The position numbers and the translations under genes are program-made. From a virus, in the IMG/VR virus record IMGVR_UViG_3300011114_000518, positions 1 through 45,132 of that record: DNA of 45,132 nucleotides. One strand, 5' to 3'. This document shows positions 1-7,894 of this stretch, piece after piece (positions within the stretch are counted from its first letter, which is position 1; each line of letters opens with the position of its first letter). Below the pieces are notes generated by a model that worked only from the letters and a program-made list of their open reading frames with translations, did no database searches and was not told the DNA's origin.

Positions 1-127
1 TTTAACTCCAGCCGAAGCAAAGCAATTTGTGATAGCTGATAATGTTTCGTTCGGCGACTGGGATAACCAAAAGTTATCTGACATGGGTTGGGATAAAGCG
101 GAATTGAAGGAGTGGGGATTGGACATA
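1..127. repeat. Left copy of 127-bp terminal overlap
   Basis: Bases 1-127 are identical to 45006-45132, the last bases of the window. The repeat lies inside one open reading frame that reads correctly across the junction. The contig is therefore a closed circle, or a circularly permuted genome, of about 45,005 bp. A length of exactly 127 is typical of the largest k-mer of common assemblers, so I read it as an assembly overlap, not a biological terminal repeat. Confidence 0.95.
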
Positions 128-352
128 CCCGACCAAGAGAATGTTGTGGATGCTTCGTTGGTGGAAGGTTCAGAAGCTGAACTGGAACGGCAAATGCGTA
201 TCATGCAGGGAAGCGCAAGGAAAGCTATTCAGATTGAGTTCAAGATGGATGATTTTCCTAATGCGGTTATCATGGTAAATGAAATGCGTGAAAGAGGAGT
301 GTATGTTGGCGGCTGGTTGATGAAGAAGATGAAGGAATACTTGAAGCAATGA
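1..352 (+). CDS. ParB-like nuclease-fold protein, C-terminal part (gene starts at 44764)
   Basis: This is the 3' part of the gene that begins at 44764 and is cut by the artificial window ends. Joined across the junction the protein is 197 aa. The part here follows the ParB/sulfiredoxin-fold core and includes the stretch LTPAEAKQFVIADN, which in phage ParB-like proteins follows the core. The C-terminal half is hydrophilic and carries no domain I recognise. The stop overlaps the start of the glycosyltransferase gene at 349 (ATGA), so the two are translationally coupled. A short GTG-initiated version from base 29 would be an artefact of the window edge. Confidence 0.85.
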   Translation, partial: LTPAEAKQFVIADNVSFGDWDNQKLSDMGWDKAELKEWGLDIPDQENVVDASLVEGSEAELERQMRIMQGSARKAIQIEFKMDDFPNAVIMVNEMRERGVYVGGWLMKKMKEYLKQ

Positions 353-1050
353 TTGTTGCGATACCAACTTACAAACGACACGACACCATTGAGGACAAGA
401 CATTGCGCTTGTTGGCTGGGTTCAAACGCAAGGACATTCATCTGTTTGTATCAAACAAGGAAGAAGCGGCGCTGTATGAACCTACTGGATGCACGATTGT
501 AAACGCAAATGCGAATAGCTATCTTGAAAAAATCAACTTCTTGCAAAGTCACTTTTCAAAAGGAACTGATGTGTTGTGTATGGAGGATGATATTGAGGAG
601 GTGAAATACAAAGCTGGCAACCCAGTTGATTTGCTAAAGGTTTCAGAGATTGCTTTCAAGGCAACCAAGATGAATAAGATTGGATTGTGGGGAGTGAATG
701 CTTCAACAAACAAGATGTTCATTGGTGATAAGGTTTCGCTCGGCTATAAATTCATTGTTGCGCATGTGTTCGGCTTCACACAAGGGAAGAAGCCGATATT
801 GCAGACCGTTGAATGTAAGAGTGATTATGAGCGCTCCATTCAATACTATCTTGCATACGGTGCTAATCTTCGCATGGATAACATTTGGGTAAAGACCAAG
901 AACTACACCAACAAGGGCGGCTTACAGAATGAGGAAAGGAAAGCGCACGAAGAACAATCAGTTAAGAAGCTGGTAAAAGATTATCCGTTGTACCTTGAAC
1001 GAAATGTGAACAGAACAAGTAAGTATCCCGAAATAAAATTGAAGCGATGA
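349..1050 (+). CDS. TET-associated-type DNA glycosyltransferase (TAGT-like, GT-A fold)
   Basis: This 233-aa protein begins with a GT-A nucleotide-sugar binding strand (VAIPTYKR, residues 3-10). It has an acidic metal-binding motif EDD at 79-81 and the sequence NKGGLQ near 188-193, followed by an Arg/Lys-rich C-terminus. This arrangement matches my recollection of the TET-associated glycosyltransferases (TAGT) described computationally in phages, which are thought to glycosylate hydroxymethylated bases in DNA. The gene sits in a four-gene overlapping operon that ends in a TET/JBP-type dioxygenase, which strongly supports the role. Product and sugar donor are not readable from the sequence. An ordinary polysaccharide glycosyltransferase is the alternative, but there is no membrane segment. 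Confidence 0.78.
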   Translation: MIVAIPTYKRHDTIEDKTLRLLAGFKRKDIHLFVSNKEEAALYEPTGCTIVNANANSYLEKINFLQSHFSKGTDVLCMEDDIEEVKYKAGNPVDLLKVSEIAFKATKMNKIGLWGVNASTNKMFIGDKVSLGYKFIVAHVFGFTQGKKPILQTVECKSDYERSIQYYLAYGANLRMDNIWVKTKNYTNKGGLQNEERKAHEEQSVKKLVKDYPLYLERNVNRTSKYPEIKLKR

Positions 1051-1715
1051 AATTGGTTATACCAGTGAACGGAGATAACAAGCGCATGGGCAAACTATTC
1101 AAGTGTCCAAAGCATTTGTTGACCATAGACGGAGTTCCGGTTATTGTTCTTGCTATCAAGAACATGATTAAGATGCTACCGATTGAGCAAGTGATTGTGT
1201 TGAGTTCTGAAAGCAACTACAACCAGCTTGTTAAGGTGCTTGAAGAAATACTGATAGCGAAGATTGTAAAGGTTCAGCCAACTGAAAGTCATGTTGATAC
1301 TTTATTCTTTGCCGCAAAACATTTGGACATAGACGACCAAGTGTTCTTCATGGATTCTGATATTGTACCGATGGAGATTAATACTTTTGATTCCAGCCGT
1401 TCAACTGTATTCTGTTTCAGCTTATGGAACAACGGCAAGAAGAATGAATATGACTGTACCCAGTATTCAAACTTCGGTATCAAGGAGAACGGTACAATAG
1501 AAACCAATGAGAAGGAAAAGCGGCTTGATGCCTTTGGCGCTGGGTTGTATTACTTTCATTCAAGTAACTGGTTCTTTGAGATATGTGCAAGACATAGCTT
1601 AAACAATGTTTCGGCTGTGTACAGGCACATAACTGAACCTGTTGATATTAATACCTCCAGCGTGATAAAGAGGTGTGGAACTCTAAAAGATTTGAAGTAT
1701 GACAATCAGTGTTGA
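1047..1715 (+). CDS. MobA/LicC-type nucleotidyltransferase
   Basis: The 222-aa protein has the Rossmann-like start of NTP transferases (LVIPVNGDNKRMG, with an Arg-Met where the family has its NTP-binding loop), KHLLTIDGVPVI, and an acidic metal motif DSD at 103-105. It should attach CMP, UMP, GMP or a similar nucleotide to a phosphorylated sugar or alcohol, making an activated donor. It overlaps the TAGT-like gene upstream by 4 nt (ATGA) and the HAD-kinase gene downstream by 17 nt. The context suggests it makes the donor for the neighbouring glycosyltransferase. The substrate is unknown; a LicC-like role (CDP-choline type) is possible given the APH-type kinase next door. Confidence 0.75.
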   Translation: MKLVIPVNGDNKRMGKLFKCPKHLLTIDGVPVIVLAIKNMIKMLPIEQVIVLSSESNYNQLVKVLEEILIAKIVKVQPTESHVDTLFFAAKHLDIDDQVFFMDSDIVPMEINTFDSSRSTVFCFSLWNNGKKNEYDCTQYSNFGIKENGTIETNEKEKRLDAFGAGLYYFHSSNWFFEICARHSLNNVSAVYRHITEPVDINTSSVIKRCGTLKDLKYDNQC

Positions 1716-2664
1716 TTTTGATGGAACATTGGCTATCGGCGATAGCTTTGAGATTGCTTTGAAGCAACCAAACAAGGACATGATTAGTAAGGTGAACCAG
1801 CTAAAGGAAAGCGGTTGTACGATACTGATTGTAACAGCGAGAGGCGCAAAAGACTTATCAGTAACCGAAAGGGAATTGAAGTACACCGAACAGATTTCAA
1901 GCTGGTTGAATTTCTATCAAGTGAAGTATGATAAGATTTCATTTCTAAAGGAGTATGCTGACCTCTACATTGACGACCTTTCATTGAATGTGAATATCAA
2001 GACTGTTGAGGAATTGAGTAAAGGGTTCACAGAGAATAAAGTTTACAGAGTTGATGATTATATCTGGAAGCAGGGTTCAACGATAGCTGATGAACTACTT
2101 TGGTACAGAGCATTCAAAAAGAAGGAACACATTCCAAAGATATATTCAATCAACAGGACAACATTGTGTATGGAGTACATACAACACCAGCCGTTAGTTG
2201 ATTTGAAACTGGTGACGAGAGTGATTGATAGCTACATGTACTACCCGAGAATGAATGATTTGAGTTTTGGGGCGTACATTGATAACATTCACAACCATGT
2301 AGTGAGAACTGGTATTCACAACGGCGCAAAGTTGCTTTGCCTATTGAGGACAATGGAAATACAACCAACATTCGCACATGGGGATTTGAGTATAGAGAAC
2401 ATACTGGTTACAGTAGATGGTAAGGTAAAGTTGATTGACCCCCTGTATTGTGAGCGGCGCTTTGGTAGTTACATTCTTGACATTGCGAAGTTGTTGTTCA
2501 CATTGAAGTTCTTTAAAGAAGAATATGCTATGTTTGACAAACTGAAAGAGGAGTTTGGTTATGTAGTTGAAATGGATTGCTTAATAGCAAGCGAAGCTTT
2601 GAGAGTAGCAAGCTACAAGCCGCAGTATAAGTTCATTGCTGAAAATCTGATAAACGAATTATGA
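1699..2664 (+). CDS. HAD phosphatase-APH/choline kinase fusion
   Basis: This is a two-domain protein of 321 aa. Residues 1-110 form a HAD-like domain with the DxD nucleophile/acid motif DFDGTL (D6, D8), the motif-II strand IVTARG (44-49) and the acidic motif YIDD (90-93). Residues 115-321 form an aminoglycoside/choline-kinase-like domain with catalytic-loop HGDLSIEN (H227, D229, N234) and the metal aspartate in LIDP (D247). Both active sites look intact. It could phosphorylate and dephosphorylate a small metabolite feeding the preceding nucleotidyltransferase. Such fusions are known from capsule-type clusters, and in a phage base-modification operon this is unusual. Its start overlaps the end of the upstream gene and its stop overlaps the dioxygenase start. 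Confidence 0.8.
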   Translation: MTISVDFDGTLAIGDSFEIALKQPNKDMISKVNQLKESGCTILIVTARGAKDLSVTERELKYTEQISSWLNFYQVKYDKISFLKEYADLYIDDLSLNVNIKTVEELSKGFTENKVYRVDDYIWKQGSTIADELLWYRAFKKKEHIPKIYSINRTTLCMEYIQHQPLVDLKLVTRVIDSYMYYPRMNDLSFGAYIDNIHNHVVRTGIHNGAKLLCLLRTMEIQPTFAHGDLSIENILVTVDGKVKLIDPLYCERRFGSYILDIAKLLFTLKFFKEEYAMFDKLKEEFGYVVEMDCLIASEALRVASYKPQYKFIAENLINEL

Positions 2665-3446
2665 AGAAGGTGGAATTAAAAAAAGTAGAGCATAAGATTA
2701 AGACTGGTGATTTACCAGCCGACTTAGAACCTAACATAACAGAGGATTGTTTGTTGTGTGAGAACGGTGAAGTGATTGGCTTCTACATAAAAGAAGTTCA
2801 TCCGAAGTTGGCTTCGTTACTATCGCTTGCCAATCAAGAGTTCAGAAGCGATAGAGTTCCCAAACAGGAGATGCACAGAGGAACTCAAAAGCAAGCATTG
2901 ATTAAAGGGTTAAGACACCGCATTACCCAGTACTCTACAATCATTGGTGCTGTACCAAAGAAGCCAACATTCAGAAGGAACTATAACAACTTCAGTTTAG
3001 TACACCAGCACAAACCAGCGCAATTGTTTATCAAGACCATGTTGCTGATTGCTATGGAGAGTGAGCATATCATAAAAGCGGTTGCCCCCAATCTTTACAA
3101 CTCCCAGTTATTAGCAATAGAGAAGGGAGTTCATAAGAAGTGGCGCTTTGCTAATCTGTTTACCAGTAGCATAAGCAACTACAACATATCAGCAGAGTAT
3201 CATATTGACAAAGCCAACCTAAGAGGGGCGGCAAATGTTATCTTGACAAAGAGATTGAATACCGTTGGAGGATGCTTGAATGTACCAGACTACAATGCCA
3301 CCTTTGAGCAAGGTAATAACTCAATGATTGTTTACCCAGCTTGGAGAAACATGCATGGAGTAACACCAATCCACCAAACATTTGAAGGCGGTTATCGTAA
3401 CAGCTTTATCTTCTATGCGCTTAAGAGTTTAGCAGAGAGTGTGTAA
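2661..3446 (+). CDS. TET/JBP-type Fe(II)/2-oxoglutarate DNA base dioxygenase
   Basis: The 261-aa protein carries a double-stranded beta-helix signature: H181-I-D183 (iron ligands), GGCLNVPDY (203-211), H232 in the segment MHGVTP (third iron ligand), and R246 in GGYRNSF (2-oxoglutarate carboxylate). This order and the GG-L-P-Y spacing are characteristic of the TET/JBP family, which oxidises the methyl group of 5-methylcytosine or thymine in DNA. All catalytic residues are present. It closes the overlapping operon that starts with the TAGT-like transferase. Whether the substrate is 5mC or T cannot be told from the sequence; no DNA C5-methyltransferase gene is present in this genome. Confidence 0.8.
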   Translation: MKKVELKKVEHKIKTGDLPADLEPNITEDCLLCENGEVIGFYIKEVHPKLASLLSLANQEFRSDRVPKQEMHRGTQKQALIKGLRHRITQYSTIIGAVPKKPTFRRNYNNFSLVHQHKPAQLFIKTMLLIAMESEHIIKAVAPNLYNSQLLAIEKGVHKKWRFANLFTSSISNYNISAEYHIDKANLRGAANVILTKRLNTVGGCLNVPDYNATFEQGNNSMIVYPAWRNMHGVTPIHQTFEGGYRNSFIFYALKSLAESV

Positions 3447-3512
3447 CAACACCCAGTAAGTCCAACAAACGAATTACAACGCAAGTACAACGCAACCAAC
3501 AACAATCAAACA

Positions 3513-3902
3513 ATGCCACGAAAAGGATATAACACACCAAAGCAAATTGCAAACTTGGTAAGACCAGCGAAGGGCACTACACCCAATCCAAACGGCAGAC
3601 CAAAGGGTTCACGCAACAAGAGTACAGTTGTGAGAGAGTTACTATCTAAGATAGCTGACATGGAAAAGTTTAGTCCAAACAATGCGGCTAAACTGAAAGC
3701 GATGGGAATAGAAACCAAGACTGATTTTGAAAGTCTAATGACAGCGGCGCAACTGGTAAAAGCTATCGCAGGGGATAGTAGAGCATATGAGGTATTGATG
3801 GACAACGGATATGGTAAGTCCACACAACCAATTGACCACACCACACAAGGAGATAAAGTGACTTTGCTTCCAGCGATAACCATTGAGCGCAAAAAGAAAT
3901 AA
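3513..3902 (+). CDS. terS: Terminase small subunit-like (DUF5681-type)
   Basis: This 129-aa basic protein contains the N-terminal signature NPNGRPKGSRNK (about residues 25-37), typical of DUF5681-type proteins found next to large terminases. The rest is helical. It lies directly upstream of the large terminase, with the stop and start overlapping around 3902, so it is best read as the DNA-recognition subunit of the packaging motor. The start follows an A-rich leader (AAACAATG). A palindromic repeat copy (core 3855-3865) lies in its 3' end and encodes the K-V-T-L residues. Confidence 0.65.
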   Translation: MPRKGYNTPKQIANLVRPAKGTTPNPNGRPKGSRNKSTVVRELLSKIADMEKFSPNNAAKLKAMGIETKTDFESLMTAAQLVKAIAGDSRAYEVLMDNGYGKSTQPIDHTTQGDKVTLLPAITIERKKK

Positions 3903-5212
3903 TGCTGTACAGTGAGCCGCAGATTGAATTTATGCAAAGCGATGCCAAAGAAACTTTCTTTTGTGGAGGTGTTGGTAGCGGTAAGTCTTTTGCGCTTGGC
4001 ACATTAGCATACGAAGCCGCAAAGCTGGTAGCTGGTAGTGTTACATTGCTCGCCGCACCAACGATGGACACCTTACGGAACTCAACATTGAAGCAAGTAG
4101 AGGGTGAATGCTGGAATGATAAATTTGGTTTGCGTGAGGGAATCCATTATGTGATTAACGAAATGCCTCCTCCAAGCTGGGGAGTGAAACCGTATTCTGA
4201 ATTGAGCAACACAAGGGTTATCACATGGCGCAATGGTTCATACACGATACTTGATTCATTAGAGAACTATCAGAAGCATAGAGGTTCAGCTTATGACCGT
4301 ATCTTGATAGATGAATTTCAAAGTATCAATCCCGATGTGAGGAAGGTATTGCTTGCCCGATTGAGAGGAAAGATATTCAAAGCGGCTGGGTTAACTCCAA
4401 GACTGTACTATGCTTTCACACCGCCCGACAAACCAGAGTACATGCGCTATCTGTTACAACTCCACAATGAATGGAATGAGGGCAAGGCAAAGGATATGCA
4501 TTTCTTATTCGGTACTTCATACGACAATCAACATAACTTACCAGAAGACTATCTTGAAACATTGGCTTCTAACTGGGATGATAAAACATTACAGCGTGAG
4601 GTGTATGCGCAATTGGTGATGGACACCGCTGGGTTGTACACTTACGCATTTGATGAAGACAAGCATTTGAAGGGAGTATCAATGGATGAGGATTTACCAA
4701 TCTACTTGTGTATGGATTTCAACATTGGGGTAATGGCAACAACTGTATGGCAATTCAGAGATGGTGAGTTCTGTTATTGCGTTGATGAATTTGAACCAGA
4801 GAGTAGAATAGATATAATACAACGATGCCAAAGAATCAAAGAACGATATGGCAATCTATTGTACGGTGCGATTGTAACTGGTGACCCAGCAACTGGAGCA
4901 ACAGGATTGAAAAAGAATATGAATTACTATACAGTGATTCAATCTGAACTTGATTTACAGGACTGGCAATTCAAGGTACGCAAACATCATCCCGATTCAA
5001 GGGATGCGGCGGTACTGGTTAACTCAATGTTCAGTAGATTCCCGGATATTGCTATTCATCCCAAGTGTGGCAACTTGATTCATGATATTAAGTTCTGTAC
5101 AACAACTGATGATGGCAAGCTGGATAAGAGTGATAAGCGGTTAACCCACTATCTTGATACAATGATTTACTTCTTTGACTACCATTTCAAAAGCTGGTAT
5201 CTAAAAAAATAA
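3902..5212 (+). CDS. terL: Terminase large subunit
   Basis: The 436-aa protein has both motor domains. Residues 22-29 (GGVGSGKS) are the Walker A loop and RILIDEF (133-139) the Walker B with catalytic Glu. The C-terminal RNase H-like nuclease has acidic residues D272 (CMDFN), D328 (TGDP) and D419 (YLDTM). Length and motif order fit the terminase_3/Lambda-like ATPase-nuclease families. It packages DNA into the prohead through the portal at 20195. The gene sits between the base-modification genes and a RuvC-like nuclease and lies far from portal and capsid genes. Confidence 0.93.
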   Translation: MLYSEPQIEFMQSDAKETFFCGGVGSGKSFALGTLAYEAAKLVAGSVTLLAAPTMDTLRNSTLKQVEGECWNDKFGLREGIHYVINEMPPPSWGVKPYSELSNTRVITWRNGSYTILDSLENYQKHRGSAYDRILIDEFQSINPDVRKVLLARLRGKIFKAAGLTPRLYYAFTPPDKPEYMRYLLQLHNEWNEGKAKDMHFLFGTSYDNQHNLPEDYLETLASNWDDKTLQREVYAQLVMDTAGLYTYAFDEDKHLKGVSMDEDLPIYLCMDFNIGVMATTVWQFRDGEFCYCVDEFEPESRIDIIQRCQRIKERYGNLLYGAIVTGDPATGATGLKKNMNYYTVIQSELDLQDWQFKVRKHHPDSRDAAVLVNSMFSRFPDIAIHPKCGNLIHDIKFCTTTDDGKLDKSDKRLTHYLDTMIYFFDYHFKSWYLKK

Positions 5213-5214
5213 CC

Positions 5215-5412
5215 ATGCAAAGCAACCTATCAATCTTACACGATTTATTATTTGAGTTACAAGACAAAGTGGCTTTGTTAGAGGAACAGTTGCGTGAGAA
5301 GAAAAAAGAATTATCTTCAATGCAAGAAAAAGTAAATGAAGAAGAAGAATACCTCAACAACAAGTTCAACAAACTGAAAACAAATGGCAACAACACACGA
5401 CATAGGGATTGA
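5215..5412 (+). CDS. Small coiled-coil protein, unknown function
   Basis: A 65-aa highly charged protein; residues 5-58 show an almost continuous heptad-type pattern (LLFELQDKVALLEEQLREKKKEL...), predicting one long coiled coil. It starts 2 nt after the terminase stop and overlaps the RuvC-like gene by 29 nt, so it is probably translated with them. No family recognised. A palindromic repeat variant (core 5266-5276) lies inside. It could be a small packaging accessory, but nothing in the sequence proves that. Confidence 0.55.
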   Translation: MQSNLSILHDLLFELQDKVALLEEQLREKKKELSSMQEKVNEEEEYLNNKFNKLKTNGNNTRHRD

Positions 5413-5839
5413 CCCCGATACTGAAAAGAGCGGCTTTGCAGTAATAGATAGAAGAACCCGAAAGATTACCCAGCTTACAACACTATCATTCTTTGACTTG
5501 CTTGAAGCAATTGACAATGTGTTTGAACATAAAGGTTTGAACATGGTAGTTATTGAAGCCGCATGGTTGTATAACAAATCAAACTGGCATCCGTCTTTAT
5601 CAGTTGGTATCGCTTCAAAGATTGGAAAATCAATTGGAGCGAATCACCAAGTAGGAAAGCTGATAGCAGAGTATTGTAAACGCAAGGGATATTTTGTTAG
5701 ACTGGTAAAGCCAGAGAAAAGCAAAATCAAAAGTGAGGAGTTCATTCAAGCAAGTGGCTTCAATCGCAGAACCAATCAAGAAGAGCGTGATGCGGCAATG
5801 TTGATTGTGGGTACAAAACCAGTAGAGAGCAATGGATGA
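5384..5839 (+). CDS. RuvC-like Holliday junction resolvase
   Basis: A 151-aa RNase H-fold protein beginning HDIGIDPDTEKSGFAVID (catalytic Asp in GIDP), with a second acidic residue in VVIEAAW (about residue 58) and the C-terminal acidic pair in EERDAAML (about residues 138-143). This motif order is that of RuvC-type resolvases. In phages these enzymes clear branched DNA before or during packaging, which fits the position right after the large terminase. The start overlaps the coiled-coil gene. Confidence 0.72.
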   Translation: MATTHDIGIDPDTEKSGFAVIDRRTRKITQLTTLSFFDLLEAIDNVFEHKGLNMVVIEAAWLYNKSNWHPSLSVGIASKIGKSIGANHQVGKLIAEYCKRKGYFVRLVKPEKSKIKSEEFIQASGFNRRTNQEERDAAMLIVGTKPVESNG

Positions 5840-5927
5840 TATTGAAATCTACAAGCGCTACCTCATGAAGCAAATCAAGTGGTGGGTGCTGGTGCTGATA
5901 GTATTCCTCATGATTAAATACTGTTGA
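5832..5927 (+). CDS. 31-aa single-span membrane peptide
   Basis: A short ORF encoding a 31-aa peptide. A charged N-terminal half (MDDIEIYKRYLMKQIK) is followed by a hydrophobic run WWVLVLIVFLMI that would span a membrane once. Its start overlaps the RuvC-like stop by 8 nt, as expected for a coupled phage gene. It resembles small phage inner-membrane peptides (holin, spanin or exclusion type), but length alone does not allow a family call. Confidence 0.45.
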   Translation: MDDIEIYKRYLMKQIKWWVLVLIVFLMIKYC

Positions 5928-5948
5928 AGAATTTTTGATTTAAGACAC

Positions 5949-5979
5949 TTTGTTATCAAGACAGTACAAAGTATCATTG
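5949..5979 (+). promoter_or_regulatory. Bacteroidota-type promoter for the second modification block
   Basis: TTTG (5949-5952), a 19-nt spacer, then TATCATTG (5972-5979), one mismatch from the -7 consensus TAnnTTTG. It lies in the 106-bp gap before the methyltransferase gene at 6034 and would give a leader of roughly 45-50 nt. The rest of the gap (5928-6033) shows no gene. Confidence 0.6.
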
Positions 5980-6033
5980 TTAACCAAATAATCCAGCCAC
6001 AACACCGCTGGATAGCAAACTAAAAAGAATTAC

Positions 6034-6540
6034 ATGGAGATTATTGAGTTCAAGGGCGAGCGATACCCCTTATTCCAAGCATCGCACAACAGCGCTCGGT
6101 TCATAATGCCGTTCGCAAAGGAACTTTGCAGAGGCGCAATTGGATTTGACATTGGCGCTGGTAAGAAGGAATGGAGTTTAGATGGTTCAATAATGGTTGA
6201 CCCAGCTATTGACAGCCGTTACGATGCCATGCATTTACCCGAACCAACACCCAGTTACATATTCAGTTCACATTGCTTAGAGCATTTGAATGATTGGGCA
6301 GGGGTGTTAACCTACTGGACAAACCGTTTAGCAGAGGGCGGTACATTGTTCTTGTATCTACCAGACCACAGCCAAAAGTATTGGAGACCACAATTCAATC
6401 GCAAGCATGTTAACAGTTTTACACCAGAGATTATCAAGCAGTTCTTGATAGACAGTGAAAAGTATGAAGACATATTCGTTAGCGGAATTGATTTGAATAA
6501 TTCATTCACAGCAGTAGCTACTAAAAAGTTCTTTGTATGA
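6034..6540 (+). CDS. Class I SAM-dependent methyltransferase (type 11-like)
   Basis: 168 aa. The SAM-binding motif I is GFDIGAG (37-43), followed by the acidic VDP (55-57) and a post-motif SSHCLEHL (78-85), then EGGTLFLYLP (101-110), the typical layout of small-molecule or glycan methyltransferases. There is no DPPY-type or Pro-Cys catalytic motif, so it is unlikely to methylate DNA bases directly. It is the first gene behind the 5949 promoter and overlaps the FkbM-like gene by 4 nt. A role in methylating a sugar made by the adjacent glycosyltransferases is inference. Confidence 0.65.
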   Translation: MEIIEFKGERYPLFQASHNSARFIMPFAKELCRGAIGFDIGAGKKEWSLDGSIMVDPAIDSRYDAMHLPEPTPSYIFSSHCLEHLNDWAGVLTYWTNRLAEGGTLFLYLPDHSQKYWRPQFNRKHVNSFTPEIIKQFLIDSEKYEDIFVSGIDLNNSFTAVATKKFFV

Positions 6541-7253
6541 ATCAGATATTGATTAACGGAGTGACCATTGCTTACAACCAGCGTGAAGACTTTTGGAAAG
6601 CAGTAGAGCGTGGTGAATGGGAACGCAAAACATTTGAGGTGTTGAATGAATTTATCGTAGAAGGTAAATTGTTTGTTGACATCGGCGCTTGGAATGGTGT
6701 GTTATCAATCTATGCGGCAAAGCTGGGTGCGCATGTAATGAGCGTAGAGCCGGATTACAAAGCGCTTGAAGAATTGAGAAGCAACATTGTATTGAATGAA
6801 TGTGTGAACAAGATAGCGGTGGACAACATTGCTATTGCTGGACGGTCAAAGATTGATAGCATTCACAGTAGCGGCTTCGGCAACTCTATGACCAGCTTAA
6901 TAGAACGCAAGGACACAAAGCTGGAAGACAAGGTTCATTGTTATTCTTTATCAGATTATCTACATGAGGACTTGATGGACAAGGTATGCTTGATAAAGAT
7001 TGACACCGAAGGTTCAGAGATTGAAATAATACCAGCCGCAAAGGAGTTCTTGACAAAGCATAAGCCGCCAATCTTATTATCGTTGCATCCATTTTGGTTT
7101 GCTGACTATGATAAGAATGTGAAGGACATAGTTGATACCATTGCGCCAATCTATAATATGTTCAGCGTTGAAACTGGTAAGCAGATAACACCAGCGGAAT
7201 TGATTAAGGAGTTAAGCATCTTGGAGGGTTACGAAATATTGCTTGTGCCATGA
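6537..7253 (+). CDS. FkbM-family O-methyltransferase
   Basis: 238 aa. Motif I FVDIGAWNGVLS (46-57), acidic VEPD (70-73), and the FkbM hallmark IKIDTEGSE (about 154-162) followed by PPILLSLHP. FkbM enzymes O-methylate sugars or polyketides. It overlaps genes on both sides by 4 nt (ATGA), so it belongs to the same translational unit as the class I methyltransferase and the glycosyltransferase. No membrane segment or signal peptide. It may cap a sugar attached to DNA, virion protein or host surface polymer. Confidence 0.78.
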   Translation: MNQILINGVTIAYNQREDFWKAVERGEWERKTFEVLNEFIVEGKLFVDIGAWNGVLSIYAAKLGAHVMSVEPDYKALEELRSNIVLNECVNKIAVDNIAIAGRSKIDSIHSSGFGNSMTSLIERKDTKLEDKVHCYSLSDYLHEDLMDKVCLIKIDTEGSEIEIIPAAKEFLTKHKPPILLSLHPFWFADYDKNVKDIVDTIAPIYNMFSVETGKQITPAELIKELSILEGYEILLVP

Positions 7254-7894
7254 AGATTGGAATAGTGATACCATGCTTTGAACGACCAGAGTATCTACGG
7301 CAAACATTGTTGTCGTTATTACAAAGCGACTTTGCTGATAATGAGGTTGTGGTTGTATTGATTGACGATTGTAGTCGTGACCCAGCGGTAAAGAAGTTGC
7401 TGTTGTGGTTCAACGATGTTGTTGTATCAAACCATTTGACGGTGTTACCAGTATTCAAGACAAAGAGGACTGGAATGTTTAACAGCTTACAACTGGGATT
7501 CAATATATTGATTGAAGAAGAATGTAAGTTGTTGATGAACATTGATAGTGATATGGTAATGAAGTGGGATTGGCTTTTAACCGTTAAGCGCTTACATGAG
7601 GAGCATGACCATTTGATTGTGACTGGATTTGATGCTGACCGCCATGCGAGTGTGATTGGTGGAAGGGATTGTAGATACAAGAAGACAATCGGCGGCGCTA
7701 ACTTGGTATTCAGTGTAGATATTTTTACCCAGTATGTATCTCCTTCGTTAAGAGAACTTCATTGGGATTGGCGGTTGTGTGAACGATACAAGGGAAATTT
7801 GTTTGTATCAGCTTTCCCTTCCGTCATGCAACACATAGGAGTTGTTAGTACAGTCGGACATCATGGAGGCGATACTTCAACCAGCTATGAATGA
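7250..7894 (+). CDS. Glycosyltransferase family 2-like
   Basis: 214 aa with a classical GT2 start (IGIVIPCFERPEYL), the acidic pair LIDDCS (38-42) and a DxD-type motif NIDSD (97-101) that binds the metal and sugar nucleotide. The C-terminal acceptor part contains HWDWRLCERY. It is soluble with no membrane helices. It overlaps the FkbM-like gene by 4 nt and the next small ORF by 8 nt. A palindromic repeat copy (core 7323-7333) encodes the residues Q-S-D-F within it. Confidence 0.78.
   Translation: MKIGIVIPCFERPEYLRQTLLSLLQSDFADNEVVVVLIDDCSRDPAVKKLLLWFNDVVVSNHLTVLPVFKTKRTGMFNSLQLGFNILIEEECKLLMNIDSDMVMKWDWLLTVKRLHEEHDHLIVTGFDADRHASVIGGRDCRYKKTIGGANLVFSVDIFTQYVSPSLRELHWDWRLCERYKGNLFVSAFPSVMQHIGVVSTVGHHGGDTSTSYE

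Noticed and set aside
6034-6540. DNA methyltransferase supplying substrate for the TET enzyme
   Set aside because: It has only small-molecule class I motifs and lacks the catalytic motifs of C5, N4 or N6 DNA methyltransferases.
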